Shown: positions 53,291-62,286, counted from the stretch's first letter. The stretch is 64,000 bases of DNA from Pseudovibrio sp. M1P-2-3 (GCF_031501865.1 NZ_JARRCW010000001.1:381001-445000); one strand, 5' to 3'. Notes: a model not told the origin generated them from the sequence alone. Program-made: numbers and translations.

Positions 53291-53568
53291 GGGGCCGCTC
53301 CATCGTCATGCAGTTCCATCCTGATCTGGCTTGCCCAACGATATAAATTGTCGCAGGCTGGCTATTTATTCTTGACTTGCATACTCATGTTTTATTAGAA
53401 ATGCAATGCCTGTTCGTGCAAAGTTGGTGGTTCGCGTCACATCGAGCACGAGGGACAGGTTTCATACGTTCAGCAAGCCAGCTACGCCCTCTCCCTGTGG
53501 CCAGCCAGCCGAGCGTGCGCTCTTATTGCGAATGACTTTCAGAAGCATTTGCTTGGTTAGGCTAGGAT

Positions 53569-54006
53569 ATGACCAGATTTAGAAGCGTCGCTCTTGGGTT
53601 GGTAGCGGCACTATTTTGTTTTCAAAACTCTGCCTTGGCAGAGAACGCTTCATCCGGTGGTGAAATAAGTCTTCAGCTGAACAAAGCTGTATCTCAAGGC
53701 CAAAGTTGCCGTGTCAGCCTTGTGATGCAGAACGGACTGTCACAAACCATTGAACAGCTGGGTGTCGATCTCGTGATTTTTGATCGCTCTGGCGGTGTTT
53801 TTGATTTTCTGACTGTGAAAGCCGGACGCCTTCCTGCTGGAAAAACGAGAGTGCGCCAGTATGACCTTTCAGGTCAAGACTGCACGAATATCTCCAGTTT
53901 GTTGGTCAACGATGTGCGCAGCTGTGATGGTGATGGCCTAAATCAGAATATTTGTCTGGATGCTTTAACCACGTCCTCCCTTGCCAATATTGATCTGACA
54001 CTTTGA
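53569..54006 (+). CDS. secreted protein at head of TonB operon
   Basis: A 145-residue exported protein with a signal peptide cut near A-L-A-E (about residue 25). The mature part is a small beta-rich domain with four or five cysteines (S-C-R-V near its start, Q-D-C-T-N, R-S-C-D-G, N-I-C-L-D), likely disulfide-bonded in the periplasm. I do not recognise the family. It is 13 bases before exbB and probably co-transcribed. Confidence 0.75.
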   Translation: MTRFRSVALGLVAALFCFQNSALAENASSGGEISLQLNKAVSQGQSCRVSLVMQNGLSQTIEQLGVDLVIFDRSGGVFDFLTVKAGRLPAGKTRVRQYDLSGQDCTNISSLLVNDVRSCDGDGLNQNICLDALTTSSLANIDLTL

Positions 54007-54019
54007 GAGTGAGCTGATA

Positions 54020-54757
54020 ATGATTTCTTTTACAAATTTCCTTTCTGGATTTAACTCACTTGCCCCGTTGAAAAGCCTGCTCGAAAGCGGGGGCAGTGTG
54101 GTTGCTTTGCTCTTGGGCTTGAGTGTTATTGCTGTTGCAATTGCCCTGTCAAAGTTCTGGCAATTTTATGCAATGGGTGTGGGCCGCCAAAAGGAAGCTC
54201 AGGTTACTTTGTACCTGTGGCAGTCTGGCCGTAAAAGGGAAGCATGCGAGAGCGCTGCTGAAAAAGGCTCCATTCTCGCCGTTTGCCTGTCCCACGGTAT
54301 GCGCGGCTTGATGCGGGAAAACGTAGATGAGAAGCGCGTTCGTGAAGACGTGGAGCGCGTTTGCATGGCCAAGCTGTTCGAGCTTCGCTCTTATTTGCGC
54401 GGGCTGGACCTTATCTCCCAAATCGCTCCACTGCTAGGTTTGTTCGGCACGGTTCTTGGTATGATCGAAGCCTTTCAGGCAATGGCGGCTGCTGGTTCAC
54501 AAGTTGACCCATCCGCGTTGGCCGGTGGTATCTGGGTGGCGCTTCTCACAACAGCCGTTGGCCTTGCTGTCGCTATTCCAACAACAGTCATCCTCAGCAT
54601 TTTTGAAGGCAAAATTGAACGGGAACAGGCGTCAATGGAGGAATTGATCACAGCCCTGTTTACCGGCTCAGTAACGGACCTGCCAAACGCTCATAGCCTC
54701 CCCCTTTCGGTAGAGGACGGATTTGCCGGACTTGGGATTGTTAGAGATGCGTCTTGA
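54020..54757 (+). CDS. exbB: TonB-system proton channel ExbB
   Basis: A 245-residue MotA/TolQ/ExbB-family protein forming, with ExbD, the proton channel that energises TonB. Three membrane helices: about 25-45, 135-155 and 170-195. Seen: I-S-Q-I-A-P-L-L-G-L-F-G-T-V-L-G-M-I and W-V-A-L-L-T-T-A-V-G-L-A-V-A-I-P, the family core. Its 3' end overlaps the exbD1 start by 11 bases. Confidence 0.9.
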   Translation: MISFTNFLSGFNSLAPLKSLLESGGSVVALLLGLSVIAVAIALSKFWQFYAMGVGRQKEAQVTLYLWQSGRKREACESAAEKGSILAVCLSHGMRGLMRENVDEKRVREDVERVCMAKLFELRSYLRGLDLISQIAPLLGLFGTVLGMIEAFQAMAAAGSQVDPSALAGGIWVALLTTAVGLAVAIPTTVILSIFEGKIEREQASMEELITALFTGSVTDLPNAHSLPLSVEDGFAGLGIVRDAS

Positions 54758-55124
54758 AGCAAGAGCTCGAAAAAGAAGAGCTCCGGGACTGACGTCACTC
54801 ATTGATGTCATTTTCCTTTTGCTCATGTTCTTCATGCTGGCCTCCACATTCTCTGTGTACCAGCGTTTGGATATTACGAGTGGAACCAGCGGGCGCGGGG
54901 ATATAAAGCAATCTCCTGTTCTCATTCGCGTCGGGGCAGAGGGCAAACTCGATATTGGTGGTCAGCCTATGGAATTTTCTCTTCTTGAACAGAGACTGGC
55001 GGATTTGGATAAAGAGCGCTCAATTGCTGTCATGCCTCGAACAGATGCCAATGTCCAAGATGTTGTTCTGGTTCTGGAAAGGCTTAAAGCCCTGCAACTG
55101 AATGCAACCTTGGTTGGGCAATAA
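54747..55124 (+). CDS. exbD: ExbD-family protein 1
   Basis: A 125-residue ExbD/TolR protein: short basic N-terminus, one membrane helix with the essential aspartate in T-S-L-I-D-V-I-F-L-L-L-M-F-F, and a periplasmic domain. It starts inside the end of exbB. A second, different ExbD follows. Confidence 0.9.
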   Translation: MRLEARARKRRAPGLTSLIDVIFLLLMFFMLASTFSVYQRLDITSGTSGRGDIKQSPVLIRVGAEGKLDIGGQPMEFSLLEQRLADLDKERSIAVMPRTDANVQDVVLVLERLKALQLNATLVGQ

Positions 55125-55184
55125 TCCTGCCTGTTTTGAGGCGCTTATTCTTTTAAGAGTTGTGAAGATAAAAATTACAGATCA

Positions 55185-55583
55185 ATGCGTTTAACACTCA
55201 AAAAGGAAAAGCGGCCTTTCGAAAATACTATTCCGCTTATAAATGTGGTGTTCCTGATGCTGATCTTCTTCCTGTTTGCAGGGACGATTGATCGGGACAG
55301 TGCCAAAGATATCAACCCCGCTGAAGTTGCGGAAGAAGCTGAACGCGAGCTGATTGCTGGTGCCCTCATAGTGGATGCTGAGGGTGCTATGACAATGGAG
55401 GGGGCGGAGATCTCTCTGCCAGACATTGCGGATACGGGCCCATATTCAAAAGAGGCCCCATTAATGTTGGTCGCGGATAAGTCTTTGAATGCTAAGTCGC
55501 TAACACGCCTGCTTGGCCAATTGAAAAAGCTTGGTGTCAATCATATTTCACTCATCACCATTAAGGGGCAGGGCAATGGGTAG
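55185..55583 (+). CDS. ExbD-family protein 2
   Basis: A 132-residue second ExbD/TolR homologue. The membrane helix reads N-T-I-P-L-I-N-V-V-F-L-M-L-I-F-F: where ExbD normally has the proton-carrying aspartate the residue is asparagine. It might therefore act only as a partner in a mixed dimer with the first ExbD. Its last codons overlap the tonB start by eight bases. Confidence 0.85.
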   Translation: MRLTLKKEKRPFENTIPLINVVFLMLIFFLFAGTIDRDSAKDINPAEVAEEAERELIAGALIVDAEGAMTMEGAEISLPDIADTGPYSKEAPLMLVADKSLNAKSLTRLLGQLKKLGVNHISLITIKGQGNG

Positions 55584-56589
55584 CCCTGTGTCGCATCTTG
55601 CAAAAAAAGGACTGCCAGTCGCTATTCTTGTGTCGGTAGGCCTGCATGTCTCCGGATTCAGCCTGTTTGCGGATGAAGTGCCAGATGTACAAATGTCCTC
55701 CTCAAGCGGTGCTTCCCTTGCTGTGGTCGGGTCTTTGGAAGATCTGGTGGCGGGCGCTGAGGAGGAAATTGAGGAAACTATTCCCGAACCAGTTGAAGAG
55801 GTGAGGGAGGTTAAGGAAGTTGAAAACACTGAACCTCAGGAGGTCACAGCTCTTGAGCATACTGAGACGCCGCCTGTGGAACCTCCAGTGGAGGTCTTGC
55901 CTGTTGATGTGGCTTCAGTTGAACCTCTTGGTGAGGGTATTACAGAAGTTCTTGCAACACCTGTTCAAGTCGTCGCCAAGGAAACAGAGCCAAAACAGCT
56001 CAAAGAAGTAAAGCGGGAAGAGGTTAAGCGCGAACCTGTAAAAGAGGTAAAGCCTGAGCAGGTGGAGCCAAAGAAGCAAGAGCAGGTCAAAGAGAAAGAA
56101 AAACCTGATCAGCCGTCTTTGGTAGCAAATGTCCCCAAACCCGCGCCTGCGCGGCCGATAAAGAAGACGACCAAAAAGGAAAGTAAGCCTGCCCAGAAAA
56201 AAGGGACAGCGGCTGTAAATAACAAGAGAGGGAACTCTACTGTCAAAAAAGTCGTTGGGGGGCGTGATGCTGGCGGGCAGGGCGTTGGGAATGCCAGCCA
56301 AGATAACTATTTAGGTAAGGCCAAGCGCCGAGTGCAGCGTGCGGCTGAAAGAAGTTATCCTCGGAAGGCTAAGCGTAGAAAAATTGAAGGCGTTACTCGG
56401 GTGTCTTTTAAAGTTCATCGTGATGGATCAATAACAGGTCTCCGCCTGTCTCAAAGCAGTGGTAAAGATATACTGGATCAAGCGGCCTTGCTAGCTGTGA
56501 AGAGAGCCGCCCCGTTTCCGAAGTTTCCTGCTGAAATTAAGAGTAAGGTTATACCTATGAGGGTACCCATAACCTTTAGGATTCGCTAG
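55576..56589 (+). CDS. tonB: TonB-family energy transducer
   Basis: A 337-residue TonB protein linking ExbB/ExbD to outer-membrane receptors. An N-terminal hydrophobic anchor (about 9-28), a long Glu/Pro/Val/Lys-rich spacer (about 55-235) and the C-terminal TonB domain (about 260-337) with V-S-F-K-V-H-R-D-G-S-I-T-G-L-R-L and S-S-G-K-D-I-L-D-Q-A-A-L. The spacer has many K-E-V-K-type repeats. The start at 55576 overlaps the ExbD2 stop. Confidence 0.88.
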   Translation: MGSPVSHLAKKGLPVAILVSVGLHVSGFSLFADEVPDVQMSSSSGASLAVVGSLEDLVAGAEEEIEETIPEPVEEVREVKEVENTEPQEVTALEHTETPPVEPPVEVLPVDVASVEPLGEGITEVLATPVQVVAKETEPKQLKEVKREEVKREPVKEVKPEQVEPKKQEQVKEKEKPDQPSLVANVPKPAPARPIKKTTKKESKPAQKKGTAAVNNKRGNSTVKKVVGGRDAGGQGVGNASQDNYLGKAKRRVQRAAERSYPRKAKRRKIEGVTRVSFKVHRDGSITGLRLSQSSGKDILDQAALLAVKRAAPFPKFPAEIKSKVIPMRVPITFRIR

Positions 56590-56600
56590 GTTATATATAA

Positions 56601-56624
56601 ATCAGCCCTGAAATTCGGGCTGAT
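56601..56624. terminator. bidirectional terminator between tonB and rirA-like gene
   Basis: Stem ATCAGCCC/GGGCTGAT with an eight-base loop, between convergent stops at 56589 and 56643. Confidence 0.65.
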
Positions 56625-56642
56625 CTGGTCTTGTGTATTGTA

Positions 56643-57143
56643 CTAAAGCTGTGAAGAGACTGAGGCTTCAGATTTGAGAGGAGGCGGGGGCGCTTGAAGT
56701 TCTCCTCCTCCTTCAATTTGCAGAAGGTGGCGAATACTGTTTCTGTTTTCCGCCAGTTCTGCAATGGTACACCCGTCCAATACCTCCAGAAAGGCATTGA
56801 GAGCGCGGTGAAGCACACTGTTAAACCCGCAGTGGTTGACGAGAGGACAGTCTTGACGAGAGCTATCAAAGCACTCTGCAAGCAAAAAGGCTTCCTCTGT
56901 AGCTCTTACCACTTCTCCTACAGTGATCTGACTGGGAGGCCGTGGAAGAACGATGCCGCCGTTTCGGCCTCGTATGGTTTTCATCAGCCCAGCATCAACC
57001 AGCACCTTCATAATTTTGAAAAGGTGGGTTTCAGACATAGAAAACGAGGCTGCAATCTCAGCAACCTTACTTGGTTTGTCAGGGTTAGCAGCACAGTACA
57101 TGAGTGTGCGAACGGCGTAGTTTGTTTGTTGTGTCAAGCGCAT
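56643..57143 (-). CDS. rirA: Rrf2-family iron regulator, RirA-like
   Basis: A 166-residue winged-helix regulator with iron-sulfur ligands C91, C99 and C105. The start M-R-L-T-Q-Q-T-N-Y-A-V-R-T-L-M-Y-C-A-A-N and the I-R-G-R-N-G-G wing fit RirA, which represses iron uptake when the cluster is intact. NsrR is the main alternative because nitrate genes are also nearby, but the sequence style and the TonB neighbour favour RirA. The start at 57143 matches the family; an upstream extension to 57179 is less likely. Confidence 0.8.
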   Translation of the reverse strand: MRLTQQTNYAVRTLMYCAANPDKPSKVAEIAASFSMSETHLFKIMKVLVDAGLMKTIRGRNGGIVLPRPPSQITVGEVVRATEEAFLLAECFDSSRQDCPLVNHCGFNSVLHRALNAFLEVLDGCTIAELAENRNSIRHLLQIEGGGELQAPPPPLKSEASVSSQL

Positions 57144-57764
57144 AACATAATTTATGACGACAATGATGCCCTGCGTCAATAGAAAAACATGGCTCCAGCA
57201 CTCAACAATAAATTCTCCCTAGTTTAGAATGATTTAAAACTGTTAATTGTAAAACATGAGCCGCTGATTTTGGCTTAAATGTGGCAAATTTCACGAATCG
57301 CACCCTTAACTCTTCTTCAAAAAAATGTTCTGCGAGGGGCCTCTTGGCGGTTAATTGCCAAAAGAGTCTTTGGTTCACTCCCATCAGAGTGAGGGGTTTC
57401 CAATATGGTTTGGCGCAGGATGCAAACTATTTGAAAGAACTATCAAAAGGTGTAGGTTGGTTGTTGTGTAAGTCGTCAAGCATCTCCTGATAAAATGCTT
57501 TTGTTTTTTTAGTTTTTCGGACTTTGGGCTGATTGACTTGGTCTTGCCGGTGAAAATCGGGTAAAATTTACTCAGATTTCTACAGACTAATTTTACTAAA
57601 CATAAAAAATTACCTATAATTAACACTGGTCCAATTTCTAGGTCTCTGAACTTTCCTTGTCAAAGTTAAAGCCTGTCTTGTAATTTGCAGCAATCAACCT
57701 GCCTCGAAGTGTCCTTTAGGTAGGGGACTGGCTGTTATTGGACCTGAATAAAATAGGTCCAATA
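57144..57764. other. long gene-free region before membrane protein gene
   Basis: 620 bases with the rirA-like promoter and an Irr-box-like site at 57223-57239, an imperfect hairpin near 57342-57367 (CTCTTGGC/GCCAAAAGAG) and otherwise AT-rich sequence. Short frames here show no family features. A small RNA or long leader is possible but unsupported. Confidence 0.5.
57223..57239. promoter_or_regulatory. Irr-box (ICE)-like site
   Basis: TTTAGAATGATTTAAAA. The left half equals the Irr iron control element half-site TTTAGAA; the right half departs from the TTCTAAA ideal. It lies about 80 bases upstream of the rirA-like start. Irr and RirA regulate each other in Agrobacterium, so a site here is plausible. 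Confidence 0.5.
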
Positions 57765-58412
57765 ATGAATAATAAAACTGGCGTGGTTTGTTCCCTTGCA
57801 CTTTTTGCCTTGGGAATTGTTTTCTCCATCTATCCTATGGAGACTTTTTTTGCCGAAAATGGCCCTTTTGAGATGGCACAGGTTCTTGTAATGGCGGGAA
57901 GTACGCTGATCTGGGCCAATCTTGCATTATTAAGTAAACGTGATGAACGGCGATCGGAACCGGTACATTATACTTTTGCGGTTTTCTTTGCGGTGCTCAG
58001 CCTCGTGGTTGCAGCTCGGGAAACGTCCTTCTTGAGAATTTATGGAGCGGGAGCCGACACTGTAAACGGTCTCAAACTTATGACAGTGCTGCTGTGCCTG
58101 CCCTTTTTGGGGGGCATTGGCCTTGTTTGGCTGAAGAGGCCTCGTCTTTATTTCAGGCGGGCGCTTCGCTTTATGGCTTCCCCGACATTTAGGTGGTGTC
58201 TGGTTTCACTGGCCTTCGTTGTGGGCGGCGATATTTTTGAAAAGAAGTGGCTGCCAATAGACTCGAGCCTCGTTTGGGAAGAAACTCTGGAACTGATGGG
58301 ATACTTTGCAATGCTCTCTGCGGGATGGATTACGATCACCGGGCTGCGGCAGACCGATGTTGCTGCACACAAAGACACTGTAGCATCTGCCCATTCAGCC
58401 AAGGAGGCCTAG
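57765..58412 (+). CDS. integral membrane protein, unknown function
   Basis: A 215-residue polytopic protein with about six hydrophobic segments. Charged residues inside or next to helices (E-N-G-P-F-E near residue 32, V-V-A-A-R-E-T-S-F near 90 and V-W-E-E-T-L-E-L near 178) recur, which suggests a transport or redox role rather than a simple anchor. I do not recognise the family. It is convergent with the Crp/Fnr gene; a hairpin lies between them. The ATG at 57765 is preferred over a TTG at 57738. Confidence 0.7.
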   Translation: MNNKTGVVCSLALFALGIVFSIYPMETFFAENGPFEMAQVLVMAGSTLIWANLALLSKRDERRSEPVHYTFAVFFAVLSLVVAARETSFLRIYGAGADTVNGLKLMTVLLCLPFLGGIGLVWLKRPRLYFRRALRFMASPTFRWCLVSLAFVVGGDIFEKKWLPIDSSLVWEETLELMGYFAMLSAGWITITGLRQTDVAAHKDTVASAHSAKEA

Positions 58413-58456
58413 GGCCTCGAAGCAACTTCTCTGAGCTTCCCATACCCTCAATAAAA

Positions 58457-58483
58457 TGGCCTACGAAGTTCGTTCGTGGGCCA
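58457..58483. terminator. hairpin between convergent genes
   Basis: TGGCCTACGAA and TTCGTGGGCCA pair with one bulge or mismatch around a short loop, between the unknown membrane gene and the Crp/Fnr gene. Confidence 0.5.
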
Positions 58484-58492
58484 GCTCTTATA

Positions 58493-59191
58493 TTACTGAC
58501 TTGGTGTATCAATAAGGGGAGTGGGCTTGGCGAGTGTTGCTAGGTCATCCCGGTCTGCAATGCACACCCGTGGGCCATCTATAGTCACACTGTAGGGCTG
58601 AAGGGCTTTAATTGCTCTTGAGAGGTTCTCCGGCGTCATACCCAGATATGAGGCGAGGCGGCGCTTTTCGATCTGAAGCTCAAATTCTTTCGACCCATTG
58701 TTTTTTATCTGCAGCCGCAAAAGATAGTTTGCCAAGCGCTCAATGGAACTTCTGAGCTTGAGGTTCTTGGTGTCCTTGACCACTGTTCGGTAGCATTTTG
58801 CTAGTTCTGCAACAACTGCCCGCGCAAAAGCGTGGTCTTCATCAAAAATATCGCGAACGTCGTTTGAAGGTAAGAGGATTAATCGTGACTTCTCGAGTGT
58901 TCGCGCTGACATCAAATAAGCGGCGTCTTTTATGGTTGCAGCCAGAATAAAGGATGTAACCGGGTGAACTGTTGCCATGGTTGTCTCGCGGCCATTCCAG
59001 GCAGCGAAAAGTTCGACACTACCCTCTACAACAATGTGTAGAAAGTCACAGGGGTCCCCTTCCGTAATCAGGTCCACTTGGGGTGGAAATGTCTGCACAT
59101 AGCAGCCCCGCATGAGACGCTGGAAATTTTCCTCGCTCATATCCTGAAAAAGAGGGAGCGCTCGAACGCCAGGTATATCAATGGACCGCAT
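58493..59191 (-). CDS. Crp/Fnr-family regulator, NarR/Dnr-like
   Basis: A 232-residue regulator with an N-terminal cyclic-nucleotide-binding-like fold (about 15-125) and a C-terminal HTH_Crp domain (R-R-L-A-S-Y-L-G-M-T-P-E-N-L-S-R-A-I-K at about 178-196). It lacks the N-terminal cysteine set of Fnr (only C30 and C48 early), so it should not sense oxygen through a 4Fe-4S cluster. The gene is divergent from narK, and a TTGAT-N4-GTCAA box lies in between, which fits a NarR- or Dnr-type nitrate/nitrite or NO regulator. Confidence 0.82.
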   Translation of the reverse strand: MRSIDIPGVRALPLFQDMSEENFQRLMRGCYVQTFPPQVDLITEGDPCDFLHIVVEGSVELFAAWNGRETTMATVHPVTSFILAATIKDAAYLMSARTLEKSRLILLPSNDVRDIFDEDHAFARAVVAELAKCYRTVVKDTKNLKLRSSIERLANYLLRLQIKNNGSKEFELQIEKRRLASYLGMTPENLSRAIKALQPYSVTIDGPRVCIADRDDLATLAKPTPLIDTPSQ

Positions 59192-59236
59192 CTGAGTTTC
59201 ACCCTAAAGAACTTTATTTTTTGCATATGATTTGAA

Positions 59237-59250
59237 TTGATATTTGTCAA
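59237..59250. promoter_or_regulatory. Fnr/Nnr-type box
   Basis: TTGATATTTGTCAA, a TTGAT-N4-GTCAA site 46 bases from the Crp/Fnr start and about 200 from narK. It could control the regulator gene itself. Confidence 0.6.
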
Positions 59251-59351
59251 GTGTATATTTGATTTAATGATGTCAAGAGCTTGTCTACGCTAAATCAATC
59301 AAGTGACAAATTTATGTAAGATATTTATTTACTTATAGAAATTACCTTTAT

Positions 59352-59365
59352 CTGATCCAAATCAA
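59352..59365. promoter_or_regulatory. Fnr-type box upstream of narK
   Basis: CTGATCCAAATCAA, one base from the TTGAT-N4-ATCAA ideal, about 90 bases before the narK start. That position would place it near -40 of a promoter giving a 50-base leader, typical of activated genes. Confidence 0.6.
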
Positions 59366-59447
59366 ATCTTTTCAATCCTATTCACATAAATGCTTGTTTC
59401 AAGCGATAAATCGCGACCCGTGAGTTAAAATGCCTGGAGGAGCCGCT

Positions 59448-60812
59448 ATGCATACACTCGCCGACGTTTCACGTTCGGATCAATACCGAGCCTTGGGACT
59501 TAGCACTTTTGCATTCACTGTTTGTTTTGCCGTTTGGACAATTTTTTCCATTATTGGTGTTCAGATTAAGGAAGATTTGGGACTGTCCGATACCCAGTTC
59601 GGCCTTCTGGTTGCCACGCCAATTTTGACTGGCTCCGTCAGCCGCATCTTCTTGGGTGTCTGGACAGAGCAGTTTGGTGGGCGGGTGATGTTCCCGCTGC
59701 AAATGTTAATTACAGCGGTTGCTGTATGGCTGCTAACCTCCGTTGAATCTTATGGGGTGTTTCTAGTCGCTGCTCTTGGTTTGGGCTTGGCTGGCGGATC
59801 CTTTATTGTTGGCGTAGCCTATACGTCTCGATGGTTTGAAAAAGAACACCAAGGCACTGCACTCGGAATTTTTGGTGCAGGTAACGTTGGGGCGGCAGTC
59901 ACCAACTTTGCAGCTCCTTTCCTTGTTGTTGCACTTGGATGGGAAGGCACAGCCCGTGTCTACGCCGTTGTGTTGGTCGTAGCTGCAGTTTTGTTTTTCC
60001 TCTTTTCAAAAACAGACCCGGTGCAGTTAGAGCGCAAGCGCACTGGTAAAGGACACGTTTCTGCTGGTGCCCAGCTGGAACCTCTTAAAGATATTCAGGT
60101 TTGGCGCTTTGCAACCTATTACTTCTTCGTGTTTGGTGCCTTTGTGGCTCTGGCTTCCTTCCTGCCCCGCTATTATGTGGGAGCTTATGGCCTTGAGTTG
60201 ACAACAGCAGGTGTGTTTGCCGGTCTTTATTCTCTTCCCGGTTCCATCTTCAGGGCACTCGGCGGTTGGATGTCAGACAAATGGGGTGCCCGCTTTGTTA
60301 TGTACCTGACGTTTGTCGTCTCTCTCATTGTTCTGTTCATCATGAGTTACCCTGAAACAAGTTATATTGTTTCCGGTATCACAGAAGAAATTCAGTTCAG
60401 CTTTGCTTTGTCTGTCGGAGTTTTCGTTGCGCTAACCGTAATTCTTGGATTCGTAATGAGCCTCGGAAAAGCTGCCGTCTTTAAACATATTCCGGTTTAT
60501 TATCCGCATCATGTTGGATCCGTTGGTGGTCTTGTTGGCATGATCGGCGGTTTGGGTGGCTTCTTCCTACCCATTTCTTTCGGAGTTCTTTTGGACCTGA
60601 CAGGCGTTTGGACTGCCCCCTTCATGCTTCTGTTCGTAATCGTGGCCGTTTCCACCATTTGGATGCACATCGCAATCCGCCGTATGGAACGTGCTCGCCA
60701 CCCACTGTTGGCAGATGAAAAATATCTTTCAGATGTTCCTGAAGCACCACTGGAGCAGCCTGGCTCCCAAGCAGGTAGAGCAAAATCCGCTGCTCAAACA
60801 CAGCCTGTTTAA
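59448..60812 (+). CDS. narK: nitrate/nitrite transporter NarK, type 1
   Basis: A 454-residue major-facilitator protein with 12 predicted helices. Nitrate-porter features: G-V-Q-I-K-E-D-L-G-L-S-D-T-Q-F-G in the first loop, G-L-G-L-A-G-G-S-F-I-V-G-V-A-Y in helix 4-5 and a second glycine-rich G-F-V-M-S-L-G-K-A-A-V-F. It is most like the NarK1 (proton-nitrate symport) half of Paracoccus NarK. ATG follows GGAGGAG. A second NarK gene lies 64 bases downstream. Confidence 0.88.
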   Translation: MHTLADVSRSDQYRALGLSTFAFTVCFAVWTIFSIIGVQIKEDLGLSDTQFGLLVATPILTGSVSRIFLGVWTEQFGGRVMFPLQMLITAVAVWLLTSVESYGVFLVAALGLGLAGGSFIVGVAYTSRWFEKEHQGTALGIFGAGNVGAAVTNFAAPFLVVALGWEGTARVYAVVLVVAAVLFFLFSKTDPVQLERKRTGKGHVSAGAQLEPLKDIQVWRFATYYFFVFGAFVALASFLPRYYVGAYGLELTTAGVFAGLYSLPGSIFRALGGWMSDKWGARFVMYLTFVVSLIVLFIMSYPETSYIVSGITEEIQFSFALSVGVFVALTVILGFVMSLGKAAVFKHIPVYYPHHVGSVGGLVGMIGGLGGFFLPISFGVLLDLTGVWTAPFMLLFVIVAVSTIWMHIAIRRMERARHPLLADEKYLSDVPEAPLEQPGSQAGRAKSAAQTQPV

Positions 60813-60876
60813 CCTGCGAATATTAGGGGGCTGAGTGTTCAGCCTCCTCACTCATCTACCTGTACTGGAGAAATCA

Positions 60877-62271
60877 ATGGCGACAGCTAGCCAACAACAG
60901 GAAAAAAACGGTCATACCTTGACCGACTGGCGTCCCGAAGACCCCTCATTCTGGAAAGAAAAAGGTCAAGCTATTGCAACCAAAAACCTCTGGATCTCCA
61001 TTCCGGCGCTTCTCTTGGCGTTCTGCGTATGGATGGTCTGGTCAGTGGTTGTTGCTAAACTCCCTGCAATCGGGTTCAACTACACAACAGGCCAGCTTTT
61101 CTGGTTGGCGGCGCTCCCAGGCCTTTCCGGTGCTACACTGCGCATCTTCTACAGCTTTATGGTTCCGATTTTTGGTGGCCGTAAATGGACAGCCATTTCC
61201 ACTGCGTCTTTGCTCCTTCCTGCACTGGGCATAGGCTTTGCGGTTCAAGACCCCAATACCTCCTATTTCGTATTCCTCCTGCTGGCGCTTATGTGTGGAT
61301 TTGGTGGCGGTAACTTCGCGTCCTCCATGGCAAATATTGCGTACTTTTACCCAAAGAAGACCAAAGGTAACGCACTTGCCCTGAACGCAGGTCTTGGTAA
61401 CCTCGGCGTATCCGTCATGCAGTTTGTGGTTCCGATGGTGATCACAGCAGGTGTGTTCGGTGCTATAGGTGGCGATGCTCAAACTCTGAAAGATGGAAGC
61501 AACCTCTGGATCCAGAATGCTGGATTTATCTGGGTACCATTTATTGCTCTGTCCGCTATCGCCGCTTGGTTCGGCATGAATGACATTGCTTCAGCCAAAG
61601 CAAGTTTTGCAGATCAGGCTGTTATCTTTAAGCGTAAACACAACTGGCTTATGTGTATCCTTTATACAGGTACCTTCGGCAGCTTCATCGGCTACGCAGC
61701 CGGTTTCCCTCTTTTGATCAAAACCCAGTTCCCCGATGTAAACGTATTTGCCTATGCGTTTCTTGGCCCGCTTGTAGGGGCTTTGAGCCGCGCCGGTACA
61801 GGCTGGATTTCTGATAAGTTTGGTGGTGGCCGAGTTACCTTCTGGGTATTCATCGCCAAAATCCTTATTGTTGTTGTCGTGCACGAAGCTTTGCCTGATG
61901 GCGACTGGGAAGGACACTTCGGGGCCTTCTTCGCTGGCTTCATGGCACTGTTCTTCCTGACAGGTGTAGGCAATGCCTCTACGTTCCAGATGATCCCATC
62001 CATCATGCGTCAGGAAGTGCCTCGTTTGATGCCTCATCTGGATAAAGACGCCATGCTCAAGCAGTCCGAAAGAGAAAGTGCAGCGATCATCGCCTTCACA
62101 AGTGCAATCGCAGCTTACGGTGCCTTCTTCATTCCAAAAGGTTACGGAACTGCAATCGATATGACTGGAACACCGCACGCAGCTTTCTGGGCGTTCGTAG
62201 CTTTCTACGCAGTGTGCGTTGCAATTACTTGGTTCTTCTACAGCCGTAAAAATGCGCCGGTTCCTTGCTGA
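60877..62271 (+). CDS. nitrate/nitrite transporter NarK, type 2
   Basis: A 464-residue second NarK. Nitrate signatures: L-M-C-G-F-G-G-G-N-F-A-S-S-M-A-N-I and F-F-L-T-G-V-G-N-A-S-T-F-Q-M-I-P. It fits the NarK2 (nitrate/nitrite antiport) half of fused Paracoccus NarK. Here the two halves are separate genes. The ATG at 60877 follows CTGGAG; earlier in-frame starts are less likely. Confidence 0.88.
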   Translation: MATASQQQEKNGHTLTDWRPEDPSFWKEKGQAIATKNLWISIPALLLAFCVWMVWSVVVAKLPAIGFNYTTGQLFWLAALPGLSGATLRIFYSFMVPIFGGRKWTAISTASLLLPALGIGFAVQDPNTSYFVFLLLALMCGFGGGNFASSMANIAYFYPKKTKGNALALNAGLGNLGVSVMQFVVPMVITAGVFGAIGGDAQTLKDGSNLWIQNAGFIWVPFIALSAIAAWFGMNDIASAKASFADQAVIFKRKHNWLMCILYTGTFGSFIGYAAGFPLLIKTQFPDVNVFAYAFLGPLVGALSRAGTGWISDKFGGGRVTFWVFIAKILIVVVVHEALPDGDWEGHFGAFFAGFMALFFLTGVGNASTFQMIPSIMRQEVPRLMPHLDKDAMLKQSERESAAIIAFTSAIAAYGAFFIPKGYGTAIDMTGTPHAAFWAFVAFYAVCVAITWFFYSRKNAPVPC

Positions 62272-62286
62272 GCCATCGATGTTATC

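Noticed and set aside
53520-53560. Fur-type box before the TonB operon
   Set aside because: A GAATGACTTTCA stretch is too far from the palindromic consensus to support a site.
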